NCBI GenBank assembly: GCA_002493965.1
Contig: DLAP01000061.1
Span: forward strand, 13,220-23,695
Origin: Clostridiales bacterium UBA7044
GTDB taxonomy: Bacteria > Bacillota > Clostridia > Oscillospirales > Oscillospiraceae
Reading direction: 5' to 3'
Length of the DNA stretch: 10,476 nt
Numbering within the stretch: the first letter of the stretch is position 1; each line of letters starts with the position of its first letter. The translations under genes and the position numbers were made by a program. Shown here in pieces: positions 1-6,241 of this stretch. Below the pieces are notes generated by a model. It searched no databases, had not been told where the DNA came from, and saw nothing but the letters and a program-made list of their open reading frames with translations.

Positions 1-1256
1 CCCAGCTTCAGGGCGATGTGGGCGAAGGCGATGTTGCAGGAATTTTGCAGAGCCTGGGGCGTCTGCTCCGACCCATGTCCGGCAGAACGCCAGCAGTGCA
101 GGAGCTGGGACCGTCCGGGGATCTGTTCCGCCCCGGCGCAGTAGAAATGGGTGTTCAAGTCGATGGCCCCGCTGTCCAGGGCCGCTGCCATGGTCAGCAC
201 CTTAAAGGTGGACCCCGGCTCATAGCCGTCGGACAGTACCCGGTTGCGCCACTGCTTTAGCCGGGCAGCGGACACTGCCTCATTATAGGCTTCCTTCCCG
301 GATTCGTAGGCGTCGCTGCCCTCCGGCTGGGAGAGGTAGCCCTCCTTCATTTCCTCCAGGCTGTCCTGTACGCTGGAATCGTAGATTTCCAGGTAGTTGT
401 TGGGATCATAGCTGCCCAAAGTGGCCATAGCTAGGATCTCCCCGGTTTTGCAGTTCAGCACCAGACCAAAAGCGCCGTTTTGCACATCATACCGGTCAAT
501 GGCCAACCCCATCTGCTTTTCCAGGCAGGCCTGAACGGCACAGTCCAGGGTCAGGATCACGCTGTCCCCTTTCCGGGAGGAAATGTAGTTTTCATAAGAA
601 AAGGGCATATCCATTTCGTTGTTGCCCTTGGTGGTGATGACCCGGCCGGTTTTCCCGGTGAGGTATTTGTCATAGGCAGCCTCCACCCCCTCGGAGCCTT
701 CGTTGGAGGCGTTGGTAAAGCCGATGACCTGAGCCGCCAGGGCGCCGAAGGGATAAGTGCGCTGAGAGCTTGGCTCCAGGTGAATGCCGGAAATTCCATT
801 TTCATTGATATAGGCCCGGATTTCTCCCGCCGTTTCCTCGTCGATGCGGGTTCCCACCTGCTTATACCGCTTTTTGATGTCCCCCGCCTGTTCGGAAATC
901 CAGTCCGGATCACGCTCTAACAGTTCTCCCAAAAATTGGGAGATAGCCGAAATATCCGCTTTCGACTGCTTCAGCTCATGGGGGTCCAGGTAGACGTTTT
1001 CCACGCTGACGGAAGCAGCCAGCACATTCATGTTCCGGTCGTAAATGTCTCCCCGGTCCGCCGTCACCGTGGTGGTGCGGGTCTGGTTTCGCAGGGCAAG
1101 GCCCCCATAGTAGTCATAATCCAGGATCATCAGCTCATACAGCCGCACTCCCACCGGCGCAAAGGCCAGCACACTCGTCAAAAGTCCCACAAGCAGAATC
1201 CTTTTGTGCTGTCCGCTGCTCATCCGCAGCCGGTCATACCCCTTCCTTTGCCCCAT
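1..1256 (-). CDS. Class B penicillin-binding protein (SpoVD/FtsI type), C-terminus outside window
   Basis: This is a membrane-anchored D,D-transpeptidase that cross-links peptidoglycan; only the first 418 codons are present. After a basic N-terminus, a hydrophobic segment at about residues 20-36 forms the membrane anchor. The family motif RGDIYDRN (68-75) opens the dimerisation domain. The transpeptidase domain shows the catalytic tetrad STFK (Ser349, in YEPGSTFK) and the second motif SCN (406-408). The KTG motif and any PASTA domain lie beyond the edge. The start is ATG at 1256, preceded by a GGGGG-type ribosome site. It follows the ftsL-like gene, the usual place for pbpB or spoVD. A sigma-E-like promoter just upstream (1332-1359) favours SpoVD, the sporulation cortex enzyme, but the vegetative division enzyme FtsI/PbpB cannot be excluded without the C-terminus. 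Confidence 0.93.
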   Translation of the reverse strand, partial: MGQRKGYDRLRMSSGQHKRILLVGLLTSVLAFAPVGVRLYELMILDYDYYGGLALRNQTRTTTVTADRGDIYDRNMNVLAASVSVENVYLDPHELKQSKADISAISQFLGELLERDPDWISEQAGDIKKRYKQVGTRIDEETAGEIRAYINENGISGIHLEPSSQRTYPFGALAAQVIGFTNASNEGSEGVEAAYDKYLTGKTGRVITTKGNNEMDMPFSYENYISSRKGDSVILTLDCAVQACLEKQMGLAIDRYDVQNGAFGLVLNCKTGEILAMATLGSYDPNNYLEIYDSSVQDSLEEMKEGYLSQPEGSDAYESGKEAYNEAVSAARLKQWRNRVLSDGYEPGSTFKVLTMAAALDSGAIDLNTHFYCAGAEQIPGRSQLLHCWRSAGHGSEQTPQALQNSCNIAFAHIALKL

Positions 1257-1284
1257 AGGCACGCCCCCTTCATAAGAATCGCAT

Positions 1285-1317
1285 AATGGGCAGCAAGGGA
1301 ATCCCTCGCCGCCCATT
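1285..1317 (-). other. Stable RNA hairpin in the leader of the PBP gene
   Basis: Read on the minus strand, positions 1317-1303 pair with 1299-1285 in an unbroken 15-bp stem closed by a three-base loop (AUU). The pairs at 1310/1292 and 1307/1295 are G-U in the minus-strand RNA but C-A mismatches on the other strand, so the structure is sound only in the transcript of the ftsL-PBP operon. No T-run follows, so it does not look like a standard terminator. It ends 28 bases before the PBP start codon, just upstream of the ribosome site. It could be a processing or stability element, or a weak polarity point. Confidence 0.55.
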
Positions 1318-1331
1318 GCTTTCACTATCTT

Positions 1332-1359
1332 ATTGTATGAGGCCGGGACAGGTTTATGC
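1332..1359 (-). promoter_or_regulatory. Candidate sigma-E promoter for the PBP gene
   Basis: On the minus strand a -35-like GCATAAA (1359-1353) is followed after 13 bases by CATACAAT (1339-1332). The -10 matches the Bacillus sigma-E consensus CATACAMT at all eight positions, and the -35 matches KMATATT at five of seven. Transcription would begin near 1325, placing the hairpin at 1285-1317 at the very 5' end of the message. The -35 overlaps the ftsL stop codon. In Bacillus subtilis spoVD has its own sigma-E promoter, so position and sequence agree. The assignment is by eye only. Confidence 0.5.
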
Positions 1360-1827
1360 CCACAGTCCGTCCCAGAATGCCCGCACCTGATCCAGCCAGC
1401 TTTCTTCTGGCTCCGGAACCGGCACCACAAGGGGCACCTCCTTGGTTTCCACATCCTCCCGGGGCCTTAAGCCCAGGGCCAGCGCCTTGGAGCGTACTTC
1501 CTCCAGGTCAAAGCTGCTGCGGTACTGCCGATCCAGACGGGCATTCTCCCGATTCAAATAGTCCAGGTAATTGGAGGTCGTGTCATACGCCTTCCAATCC
1601 TCCTGAAGCTGCAACGCACCCACAGCCATGGTAACAACCATCACCAGCGCCACAGCAATGGCAACCAGCGCCACCGGATCCAGATAGATTGCCTCCTGCT
1701 TTCTCAGCCGTTCCAGAGGCAGGATGGTCTTGGGGGTCCTGCGCTCCTTTTTTGTCTCCAGCTTTTTCGCTTCACTGCCGTAAACATAGAACTCGCCCAC
1801 ATATTGAATTTTCGGCTTTTGGATCAT
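1354..1827 (-). CDS. ftsL: FtsL-like cell division protein (septum formation initiator type)
   Basis: A 157-residue bitopic membrane protein of the FtsL/DivIC kind, which pairs with DivIC and DivIB at the septum and helps recruit the division transpeptidase. It has a long basic cytoplasmic N-terminus (1-49, rich in Lys and Arg), one membrane helix (about 50-70), then a charged region with coiled-coil potential (about 73-110). It continues into the ALALGL(R)P segment (116-122) typical of this family and an acidic, proline-rich tail. Sequence identity in this family is low, so the call leans on topology and on position between rsmH and the PBP. The start is ATG at 1827, with GGAAGAGG ending five bases before it; an in-frame ATG at 1863 lacks a good ribosome site. 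It begins 48 bases after rsmH ends. Confidence 0.82.
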   Translation of the reverse strand: MIQKPKIQYVGEFYVYGSEAKKLETKKERRTPKTILPLERLRKQEAIYLDPVALVAIAVALVMVVTMAVGALQLQEDWKAYDTTSNYLDYLNRENARLDRQYRSSFDLEEVRSKALALGLRPREDVETKEVPLVVPVPEPEESWLDQVRAFWDGLWA

Positions 1828-1875
1828 CGTCCTCTTCCTTTCTGGTTGGGCGGTAGGGCACAATCGGTGGTTCCC

Positions 1876-2811
1876 TTACAGTTTTTCGCAGATCCGAAGC
1901 TTAGCGCTTCTGGCTCTGGGATTCTCATTTAGTTCCTGGTCGCCGGACACGATGGGCTTTCTGGTGATGATCGTGACCTGGGGCTTCTTGCCGCAGACAC
2001 ACACAGGAAAGTTCGGCGGGCAGGTGCAGCCCTTGGCCGCGGCGGCGAAAGCGTTCTTCACGATCCGGTCTTCCAAAGAGTGGAAGGTGATGACACACAG
2101 CCTTCCTCCCGGATTCAGCCGGGGGATCGCGTCCTCCAATACCTTACTTAAGTCATTCAGCTCGTCATTGACGGCAATGCGGATGGCCTGGAAGCTGCGC
2201 TTGGCCGGATGCTGCTTCTCCCGGAGGGCCGAAGCGGGCATGGCGGAGCGGATGATGTCCACCAGCTCCAGGGTGGTCTCAATGGGTTTTTCCTCCCGGC
2301 GGCGGCAAATTGCAGAAGCAATCTGGGGCGCATACCGTTCTTCGCCGTATTCATACAGGATCCGTTTCAGTTCCTCGTAGGACCAGCCGTTTACAATCTC
2401 CCGGGCGTCCCGACTGTCCTCCCGGTTCATGCGCATATCCAGCGGGGCGTCCGCCATATAGGAAAAGCCCCGTTCGACTTCGTCCAGCTGAGGGGAGGAA
2501 ACGCCCAGGTCCAGCAGGATTCCGTCTACCCTGGGGATGCCCAAATCGTCCAGGACTTTACTCAGATCGCAGAAATCAGAATGCACGAGTGTCACCCGGT
2601 CCCCATAGGGTTCCAGCCGCTTTCCCGCAGCCTCCAGCGCTTCGGTGTCCCGGTCGATGCCGATGAGGCGGCCGCTCACGAGCTTCTGCACAATGCGGCT
2701 GGAGTGCCCGGCGCCCCCCAGGGTGCCGTCCACATAGATGCCGTCAGGCCGGATATTTAGGCCTTCCATGCACTCTTCCAGCAAAACGGAAACATGGTGA
2801 AATTCGCTCAT
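1876..2811 (-). CDS. rsmH: 16S rRNA (cytosine1402-N4)-methyltransferase RsmH
   Basis: RsmH (MraW) transfers a methyl group from S-adenosylmethionine to N4 of C1402 in the decoding centre of 16S rRNA. The 311-residue length is typical. Family signatures run throughout: the start HHVSVLLEE, the SAM-binding DGTLGGAGHS (28-37), GILLDLGVSSPQLD (97-110), RGFSYMADAPLDMRM (114-128) and ITFHSLEDRIVK (241-252). A cysteine cluster, GCTCPPNFPVCVCGKKP (261-277, Cys262, 264, 271 and 273), sits near the C-terminus and could bind a metal, though this is inferred. The start ATG overlaps the mraZ stop codon by four bases (ATGA), which suggests translational coupling; GGAGG lies 10 bases upstream, inside mraZ. 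RsmI, which methylates the ribose of the same nucleotide, is encoded at 6940-7779. Confidence 0.98.
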   Translation of the reverse strand: MSEFHHVSVLLEECMEGLNIRPDGIYVDGTLGGAGHSSRIVQKLVSGRLIGIDRDTEALEAAGKRLEPYGDRVTLVHSDFCDLSKVLDDLGIPRVDGILLDLGVSSPQLDEVERGFSYMADAPLDMRMNREDSRDAREIVNGWSYEELKRILYEYGEERYAPQIASAICRRREEKPIETTLELVDIIRSAMPASALREKQHPAKRSFQAIRIAVNDELNDLSKVLEDAIPRLNPGGRLCVITFHSLEDRIVKNAFAAAAKGCTCPPNFPVCVCGKKPQVTIITRKPIVSGDQELNENPRARSAKLRICEKL

Positions 2812-3236
2812 AGGCCGATGGCCTCCAAAGATGCCAGCAGTTTTTCGGGTGTCAGATTCTCCTTTTCAAAGGCTGCAAATTCCTCCGCGTCCCAGATCTC
2901 CGCCTGACCGGCCCGGCCAACGATCATGACCTCTTTGCCAATCCCTGCGTAGGACTGTAAAAAGGGCGTCAGGCTGAACCGGAACTGCTTATCTGGGGTA
3001 CACTCGGCGGCGTTCATAAAGATCAGGCTGGTAGCCCCTGCCCGCTGGGAAATGCTTAGGGCATTGAAGTTCTCGGAAAGCTTTTGCCACTCTTCGGCAG
3101 TATAAATGGTAAGGCACCGATGACCGCAGTTGACTCCCAGGGTGACGAAAAAGGTTTCGCCCAATTCCCCCCGAAGCTTCGACGGAACGAAAAGACGGTT
3201 CTTCTCGTCCAGCTTCGCCGGAAATTTCCCGATCAT
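2808..3236 (-). CDS. mraZ: Transcriptional regulator / division protein MraZ
   Basis: MraZ is a DNA-binding protein of the AbrB-like double-psi barrel fold and usually regulates its own dcw operon. The 142-residue product has the expected two SpoVT/AbrB-like halves, each with a DxxxR signature: DEKNR at 10-14 and DKQFR at 82-86. The start opens with MIGKFPAKLDEKNRLFVP. ATG at 3236 was chosen over an in-frame ATG at 3284 because GAAGGTGAGG lies directly before it and because 3284 falls at the predicted transcription start of the promoter at 3293-3321. It heads the operon mraZ-rsmH-ftsL-PBP and overlaps rsmH by four bases. GTGG-type repeats around its promoter suggest autoregulation. Confidence 0.97.
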   Translation of the reverse strand: MIGKFPAKLDEKNRLFVPSKLRGELGETFFVTLGVNCGHRCLTIYTAEEWQKLSENFNALSISQRAGATSLIFMNAAECTPDKQFRFSLTPFLQSYAGIGKEVMIVGRAGQAEIWDAEEFAAFEKENLTPEKLLASLEAIGL

Positions 3237-3259
3237 GTCCTCACCTTCTCCCTTTTCCT

Positions 3260-3305
3260 CCACAAAGCTACCACTTTGCTCCATTTACAGACAGTATACT
3301 CCCAC
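3260..3305 (-). promoter_or_regulatory. Candidate MraZ-binding repeats (GTGG-type)
   Basis: On the minus strand four TGG-containing repeats are in phase: GTGGGAG (3305-3299), ATGGAG (3284-3279), GTGGTAG (3274-3268) and GTGGAGG (3263-3257). The TGG steps are 21, 10 and 11 bases, close to whole helical turns. MraZ of several bacteria binds tandem TGGG or GTGG-type repeats about 10 bases apart near its own promoter. Here one repeat is in the promoter spacer and three are in the leader. Purine-rich ribosome-site sequence could account for part of the pattern. Confidence 0.45.
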
Positions 3306-3321
3306 CTGCGGGAAAAAGCAA
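3293..3321 (-). promoter_or_regulatory. Sigma-A promoter of the mraZ operon
   Basis: On the minus strand TTGCTT (3321-3316) is followed after exactly 17 bases by TATACT (3298-3293), a five of six match to the -10 consensus. The predicted start near 3286 gives a leader of about 50 bases before the mraZ ATG at 3236. The -35 is only half consensus, as expected of a regulated promoter. Confidence 0.65.
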
Positions 3322-3370
3322 TCTTTTTCTCGAAATTTTTTCGTTTTTTTGAAAAAAATCCCATTTTCTT

Positions 3371-3382
3371 GAACAAGTGTTC
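3371..3382. promoter_or_regulatory. LexA-box-like dyad upstream of mraZ
   Basis: GAACAAGTGTTC is a perfect 12-base palindrome with arms GAACA and TGTTC. It fits the Gram-positive LexA (DinR) operator core GAAC-N4-GTTC. It lies between the clpC stop codon and the mraZ promoter, about 50 bases upstream of the mraZ -35. No SOS gene adjoins it, and the position is not that of a classical repressor site for the promoter found here. A chance dyad is possible. Confidence 0.35.
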
Positions 3383-3389
3383 TAAATAA

Positions 3390-5714
3390 TTACGAACAAA
3401 AGGAAATATTTCCCTTTTGAATTTCCAGTTTTATCCGGCTGGGTTTCCGGGAGCAGCGAAGCAGGAAGCTGGCCAGCGGCCCTTCCACCTCCGTCTGCAC
3501 CAGTCGGCGAAGCTGTCTCGCCCCATCCCTGCCAGGACATTTTCCCAGGAGGAAAGGGATCACCTCCTGGGGATATTGAAGCTGGGTCCCCAGGCTCTGG
3601 GTTCGCTCCTGTAAAAGACGCAGGTATTTCTGGGCAATGGCCTCCATGGCGCCTTTATTCAGCGGTTCAAAGCGAACGATCTGATCGATTCTCCCCAAAA
3701 ACTCCGGGGTGAAGGCCTGCCGGATGGCGTCCTCCATCTCCGAATCCCTTCCCGCCGCGCAGAAGCCCAGGCCCTCTCCCCTTATCTGGCCGCCGATATT
3801 GGAGGTCATGACCACAATGGCGTTCTTGAAGCTCACCCGCCTGCCCGTGGCGTCTGTCAGGACCCCCTCTTCCATGATCTGAAGCAGGATCCCCAGAACG
3901 TCTGGATGGGCTTTTTCCAATTCGTCCAGCAGCACCAGGCAGTAAGGCCGGCGGCGCACCGCCTCCGTCAGCTTTCCCCCTTCGTCATAGCCCACATAGC
4001 CAGGAGGCGCGCCAATGAGGCGGGATACGGACTGCTTTTCCATATATTCAGTCATGTCCAGGCGGATCATAGCATCCGAGCTTCCGTAGACCTCCTGGGC
4101 CACACACCGGCACAGCTCCGTTTTGCCCACCCCCGTAGGGCCGGTAAACAGGAGGCTGGCAATGGGTCGGCCGCCGTCCCGGATGCCGCTGTAGCCCCGG
4201 CGCACCGCCTCCGCCACAGCGGCGATCGCCTTATCCTGTCCCACTACCTGACTGCCAAGCAGCCCCTCCAGGTTCAGAAGCCGTTCCCGCTCGGAAGTGG
4301 TCAGCCGTCCCAAGGGAATGCCCATCCGGGCGGAAACCACCCAGGCAATGTCCCCCGCCGTAACGCACCGGCTCCGCCGATTTTCTCCGGAACGGCTCAG
4401 GTGCTGCATCTGATCCCGAAGAATCGCCGCCTTTTCAAAGTTCCGCTCCCGGACCGCCTCCTGCAGCTCCTGCTCCAGCCCTTTCCGGGCGGCGCTGCCC
4501 CGGCCGGTGGACATCTCTTCCATCCGTGCCCGGGCGGCTCCCTCGTCCAGCAGGTCGATGGCCTTATCGGGAAGGTACAGATCCGGAAGATACCGCACGG
4601 ACAAATGCACCGCCTCCTTTAAGGCATCCTCCGAAATCCGCAGATGGTGATGGCGCTCCAGCCCCGGCTTCAGGGCCCGTAGGATGGCAAGCGTTCCTTC
4701 CTCCGACGGTTCCTCCACCGCCACCGGCCGGAACCGGCGCTCCAGGGCGGCATCCTTTTCAATATATTTCCGGTACTCCTCCCGGGTGGTGGCGCCCAGC
4801 ATTTGCAGCTCCCCCCGGCCCAGGGCGGGCTTGAAAATGTTCGCCGCATCGATGGCCCCCTCCGCCGCTCCCGCGCCTACAATGGTGTGCATCTCATCCA
4901 CGAACAGGATCACGTCGCCGCTGCGCCGAATTTCCCCCAGCACATCCCGAAGCCGTTCCTCAAATTCTCCCCGGTATTTTGTTCCTGCCACCAGGTTTGC
5001 CATATTCAGGCTTACAAGGCGCTTTTCCTTTAACTGGGGCGGCACATCCCCCATGGCCATCCGCTGGGCAAGCCCTTCCGCGATGGCGGTTTTCCCCACC
5101 CCCGGCTCTCCGATCAGGGCCGGGTTATTCTTATTTTTCCGGCAAAGGATTCCGATAACCATGTCGATCTCCTTTTCCCGCCCGATCACCGGCTCCATGG
5201 TGGCCGCCTTGGCGATGAGATCTTCACTAAATTGTTCCAATAATTTCGTTGTGACCGCCTCCTTTTTTCCCTTTCCGGGGGCTTCCCGCTCCCAGCGTAA
5301 ATTTTCTACCGTATGATGAAACAGGTCGTCGGCGCTGACACCGCTGAGCTGCAGCAGCTCCCCCGCCCCGCTTTTTTCCCTCCGTGCCATGGAAAGCAGG
5401 ATATGCTGGGGCAGGATCTCCCGGCTTCCCTGAAGCTTCGCCTCCTGGGCCGCTCCCCGGAGGATCCCCTTTGCCTCCCCGGTCAGCCCCTGGGGCAGAG
5501 GCAGATCCGGCGTTCCCGCCCCATAGAGAAGCTGGACAAGACTCTGGGCCAGCCCCGGGTCAACCCCCGCCACCCGCAGGAGCTGCCCTGCCTTTCCCGG
5601 CTCCTGGATCATGGCAAGCAGCAGGTGAATGGAGCCCACATAGCTGTGTCCTAAGTTTCTGGCCTGCTGCCCCGCCTGTAAAATCATATCCGAGGTCATT
5701 GCATGATAGCGCAA
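3390..5714 (-). CDS. clpC: ATP-dependent Clp unfoldase ClpC
   Basis: ClpC is a hexameric AAA+ unfoldase that feeds proteins to the ClpP peptidase. Counting 774 residues from the TTG at 5714, two N-terminal Clp repeats (about 8-140) precede the first ATPase module with Walker A GEPGVGKT (202-209) and Walker B VILFVDE (268-274). A UVR motif (EAVRERNFEKAAILRD, about 419-434) marks ClpC rather than ClpA or ClpB. The second module has Walker A GPTGVGKT (525-532), Walker B CLVLLDE (592-598) and sensor 2 GARQL (731-735). GLGF (648-651) fits the ClpP-docking loop. TTG was chosen because AAAGGAGG ends nine bases before it; the next ATG (5699) is too far from that site. No ctsR, mcsA or mcsB lies beside it, the upstream neighbour being a divergent ferredoxin gene. 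No CtsR or CIRCE operator and no convincing promoter was seen. Confidence 0.96.
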   Translation of the reverse strand: MRYHAMTSDMILQAGQQARNLGHSYVGSIHLLLAMIQEPGKAGQLLRVAGVDPGLAQSLVQLLYGAGTPDLPLPQGLTGEAKGILRGAAQEAKLQGSREILPQHILLSMARREKSGAGELLQLSGVSADDLFHHTVENLRWEREAPGKGKKEAVTTKLLEQFSEDLIAKAATMEPVIGREKEIDMVIGILCRKNKNNPALIGEPGVGKTAIAEGLAQRMAMGDVPPQLKEKRLVSLNMANLVAGTKYRGEFEERLRDVLGEIRRSGDVILFVDEMHTIVGAGAAEGAIDAANIFKPALGRGELQMLGATTREEYRKYIEKDAALERRFRPVAVEEPSEEGTLAILRALKPGLERHHHLRISEDALKEAVHLSVRYLPDLYLPDKAIDLLDEGAARARMEEMSTGRGSAARKGLEQELQEAVRERNFEKAAILRDQMQHLSRSGENRRSRCVTAGDIAWVVSARMGIPLGRLTTSERERLLNLEGLLGSQVVGQDKAIAAVAEAVRRGYSGIRDGGRPIASLLFTGPTGVGKTELCRCVAQEVYGSSDAMIRLDMTEYMEKQSVSRLIGAPPGYVGYDEGGKLTEAVRRRPYCLVLLDELEKAHPDVLGILLQIMEEGVLTDATGRRVSFKNAIVVMTSNIGGQIRGEGLGFCAAGRDSEMEDAIRQAFTPEFLGRIDQIVRFEPLNKGAMEAIAQKYLRLLQERTQSLGTQLQYPQEVIPFLLGKCPGRDGARQLRRLVQTEVEGPLASFLLRCSRKPSRIKLEIQKGNISFCS

Positions 5715-5826
5715 GGATGCCTTCCTCCTTTGAAAGCACTGGATTATCAGCGCTTCCTTTTTCGTCGCACCGGGAAAGCATCGCCAAGGCAGGAAAAATT
5801 TATTCGTACTTTTTTGGAAAAAGGAA

Positions 5827-5854
5827 TTGCATTTTCCGGAATCCATGCTACAAT
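5827..5854 (+). promoter_or_regulatory. Sigma-A promoter of the ferredoxin gene
   Basis: TTGCAT (5827-5832) and TACAAT (5849-5854) are separated by 16 bases, and TGC directly before the -10 gives an extended -10 element. Transcription should start near 5861, inside the palindrome at 5859-5880, leaving a leader of about 48 bases. An AT-rich tract lies upstream. Confidence 0.65.
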
Positions 5855-5858
5855 GAAG

Positions 5859-5880
5859 GTACGTTATGTACATAGCGTAC
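5859..5880. promoter_or_regulatory. 22-bp near-perfect palindrome (operator candidate) at the ferredoxin start site
   Basis: The left half GTACGTTATGT and right half ACATAGCGTAC are complementary at 10 of 11 positions, with core ATGTACAT. It begins five bases after the -10 element and covers the predicted transcription start, where a bound repressor would block initiation. The same sequence could fold at the 5' end of the RNA, but a loop-free dyad fits a protein dimer better. I do not recognise the regulator; it does not match Rex, Fur, PerR or LexA sites. Confidence 0.5.
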
Positions 5881-5908
5881 AAATCATTCATAGTATGGAG
5901 GTAAAACC

Positions 5909-6079
5909 ATGGCTTACGTCATTACTGACGCTTGTGTTGCCTGCGGCTCCTGCGCTGAGCAGTGCCCTGTTGAGGCGATTTCCGAGGGCGACGGCAAGTA
6001 CGAAATCAATCCCGACATCTGCGTCTCCTGCGGCTCCTGCGCTGATCAGTGCCCCGCCGAGGCCATTGAGGAAGGCTAA
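5909..6079 (+). CDS. 2[4Fe-4S] ferredoxin, clostridial type
   Basis: A 56-residue cytoplasmic electron carrier with the length and symmetry of clostridial ferredoxins. Two CxxCxxCxxxCP motifs are complete: Cys9, 12, 15 and 19 followed by Pro20, and Cys38, 41, 44 and 48 followed by Pro49. Each cluster takes three cysteines from one motif and the last from the other. The two halves are near repeats (CGSCAEQCPVEAI and CGSCADQCPAEAI), showing the internal duplication of the family. Likely partners are pyruvate:ferredoxin oxidoreductase, hydrogenases or Rnf, none encoded here. ATG at 5909 has GGAGG seven bases upstream. It appears to be a single-gene unit with its own promoter, an operator-like palindrome, and a foldback element right after its stop codon. 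Confidence 0.96.
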   Translation: MAYVITDACVACGSCAEQCPVEAISEGDGKYEINPDICVSCGSCADQCPAEAIEEG

Positions 6080-6158
6080 GGGAACTCTGAACAAATCGTC
6101 TGCGGCTGAACAGCGGATCTTTTGCTGTCAGTTCTTGTCGATTTCATCAAAGCTTTCT
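6080..6158. mobile_element. Short MITE-like foldback element (copy A, 79 bp)
   Basis: The element begins directly after the ferredoxin stop codon. Its left arm (6080-6125) is nearly identical to the right arm, reversed, of the element at 9696-9858, sharing the 17-base block CTGCGGCTGAACAGCGG. Its right part (6118-6158) matches the reversed left arm of that element, including the CTGTCAG and AGCTT blocks. So it is a complete but internally shorter relative in opposite orientation. Its ends are imperfect inverted repeats (GGGAACTCTGAACAAATCG against a degenerate GAAAGCTTTGATGAAATCG), and it folds on itself. A clear target duplication is not visible, suggesting an older insertion. Confidence 0.6.
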
Positions 6159-6179
6159 GAATCGTGCTGACTCGAGTTT

Positions 6180-6212
6180 GACCTGCGCTTTCCATGCGCA
6201 GGTCATTCTTTT
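6180..6212 (+). terminator. Intrinsic terminator after the ferredoxin gene
   Basis: GACCTGCGC (6180-6188) pairs perfectly with GCGCAGGTC (6196-6204) around a seven-base loop, followed by a T-rich stretch (ATTCTTTTGCTTCTTT). The tract is interrupted, so termination may be incomplete and let some transcription pass into the methyltransferase gene, for which no promoter was seen. Confidence 0.6.
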
Positions 6213-6241
6213 GCTTCTTTCCAAAGGATGCAGGAGGAACC

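Noticed and set aside
480..1286. Plus-strand frames of 116-146 codons in the first 1.3 kb
   Set aside because: The minus strand holds a continuous PBP reading frame with STFK and SCN motifs, so these are shadows of it.
2209..2760. A 183-codon plus-strand frame opposite rsmH
   Set aside because: rsmH is unmistakable on the other strand; this frame has no family features and no ribosome site.
3397..3420. AT-rich inverted repeat at the clpC 3' end as its terminator
   Set aside because: The stem CAAAAGG/CCTTTTG lies within the last codons, is weak and carries an unpaired G. The downstream sequence is only mildly T-rich.
3906..5316. Long plus-strand open frames of 210-238 codons opposite clpC
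   Set aside because: They lie entirely within clpC on the other strand, have Pro/Arg/His-rich translations with no motifs and no ribosome sites, and arise from the high GC content.
6178..6210. TTGACC at 6178 as the -35 of a promoter for the methyltransferase gene
   Set aside because: No -10-like hexamer lies at 16-18 bases, and the segment is better explained as the terminator stem.
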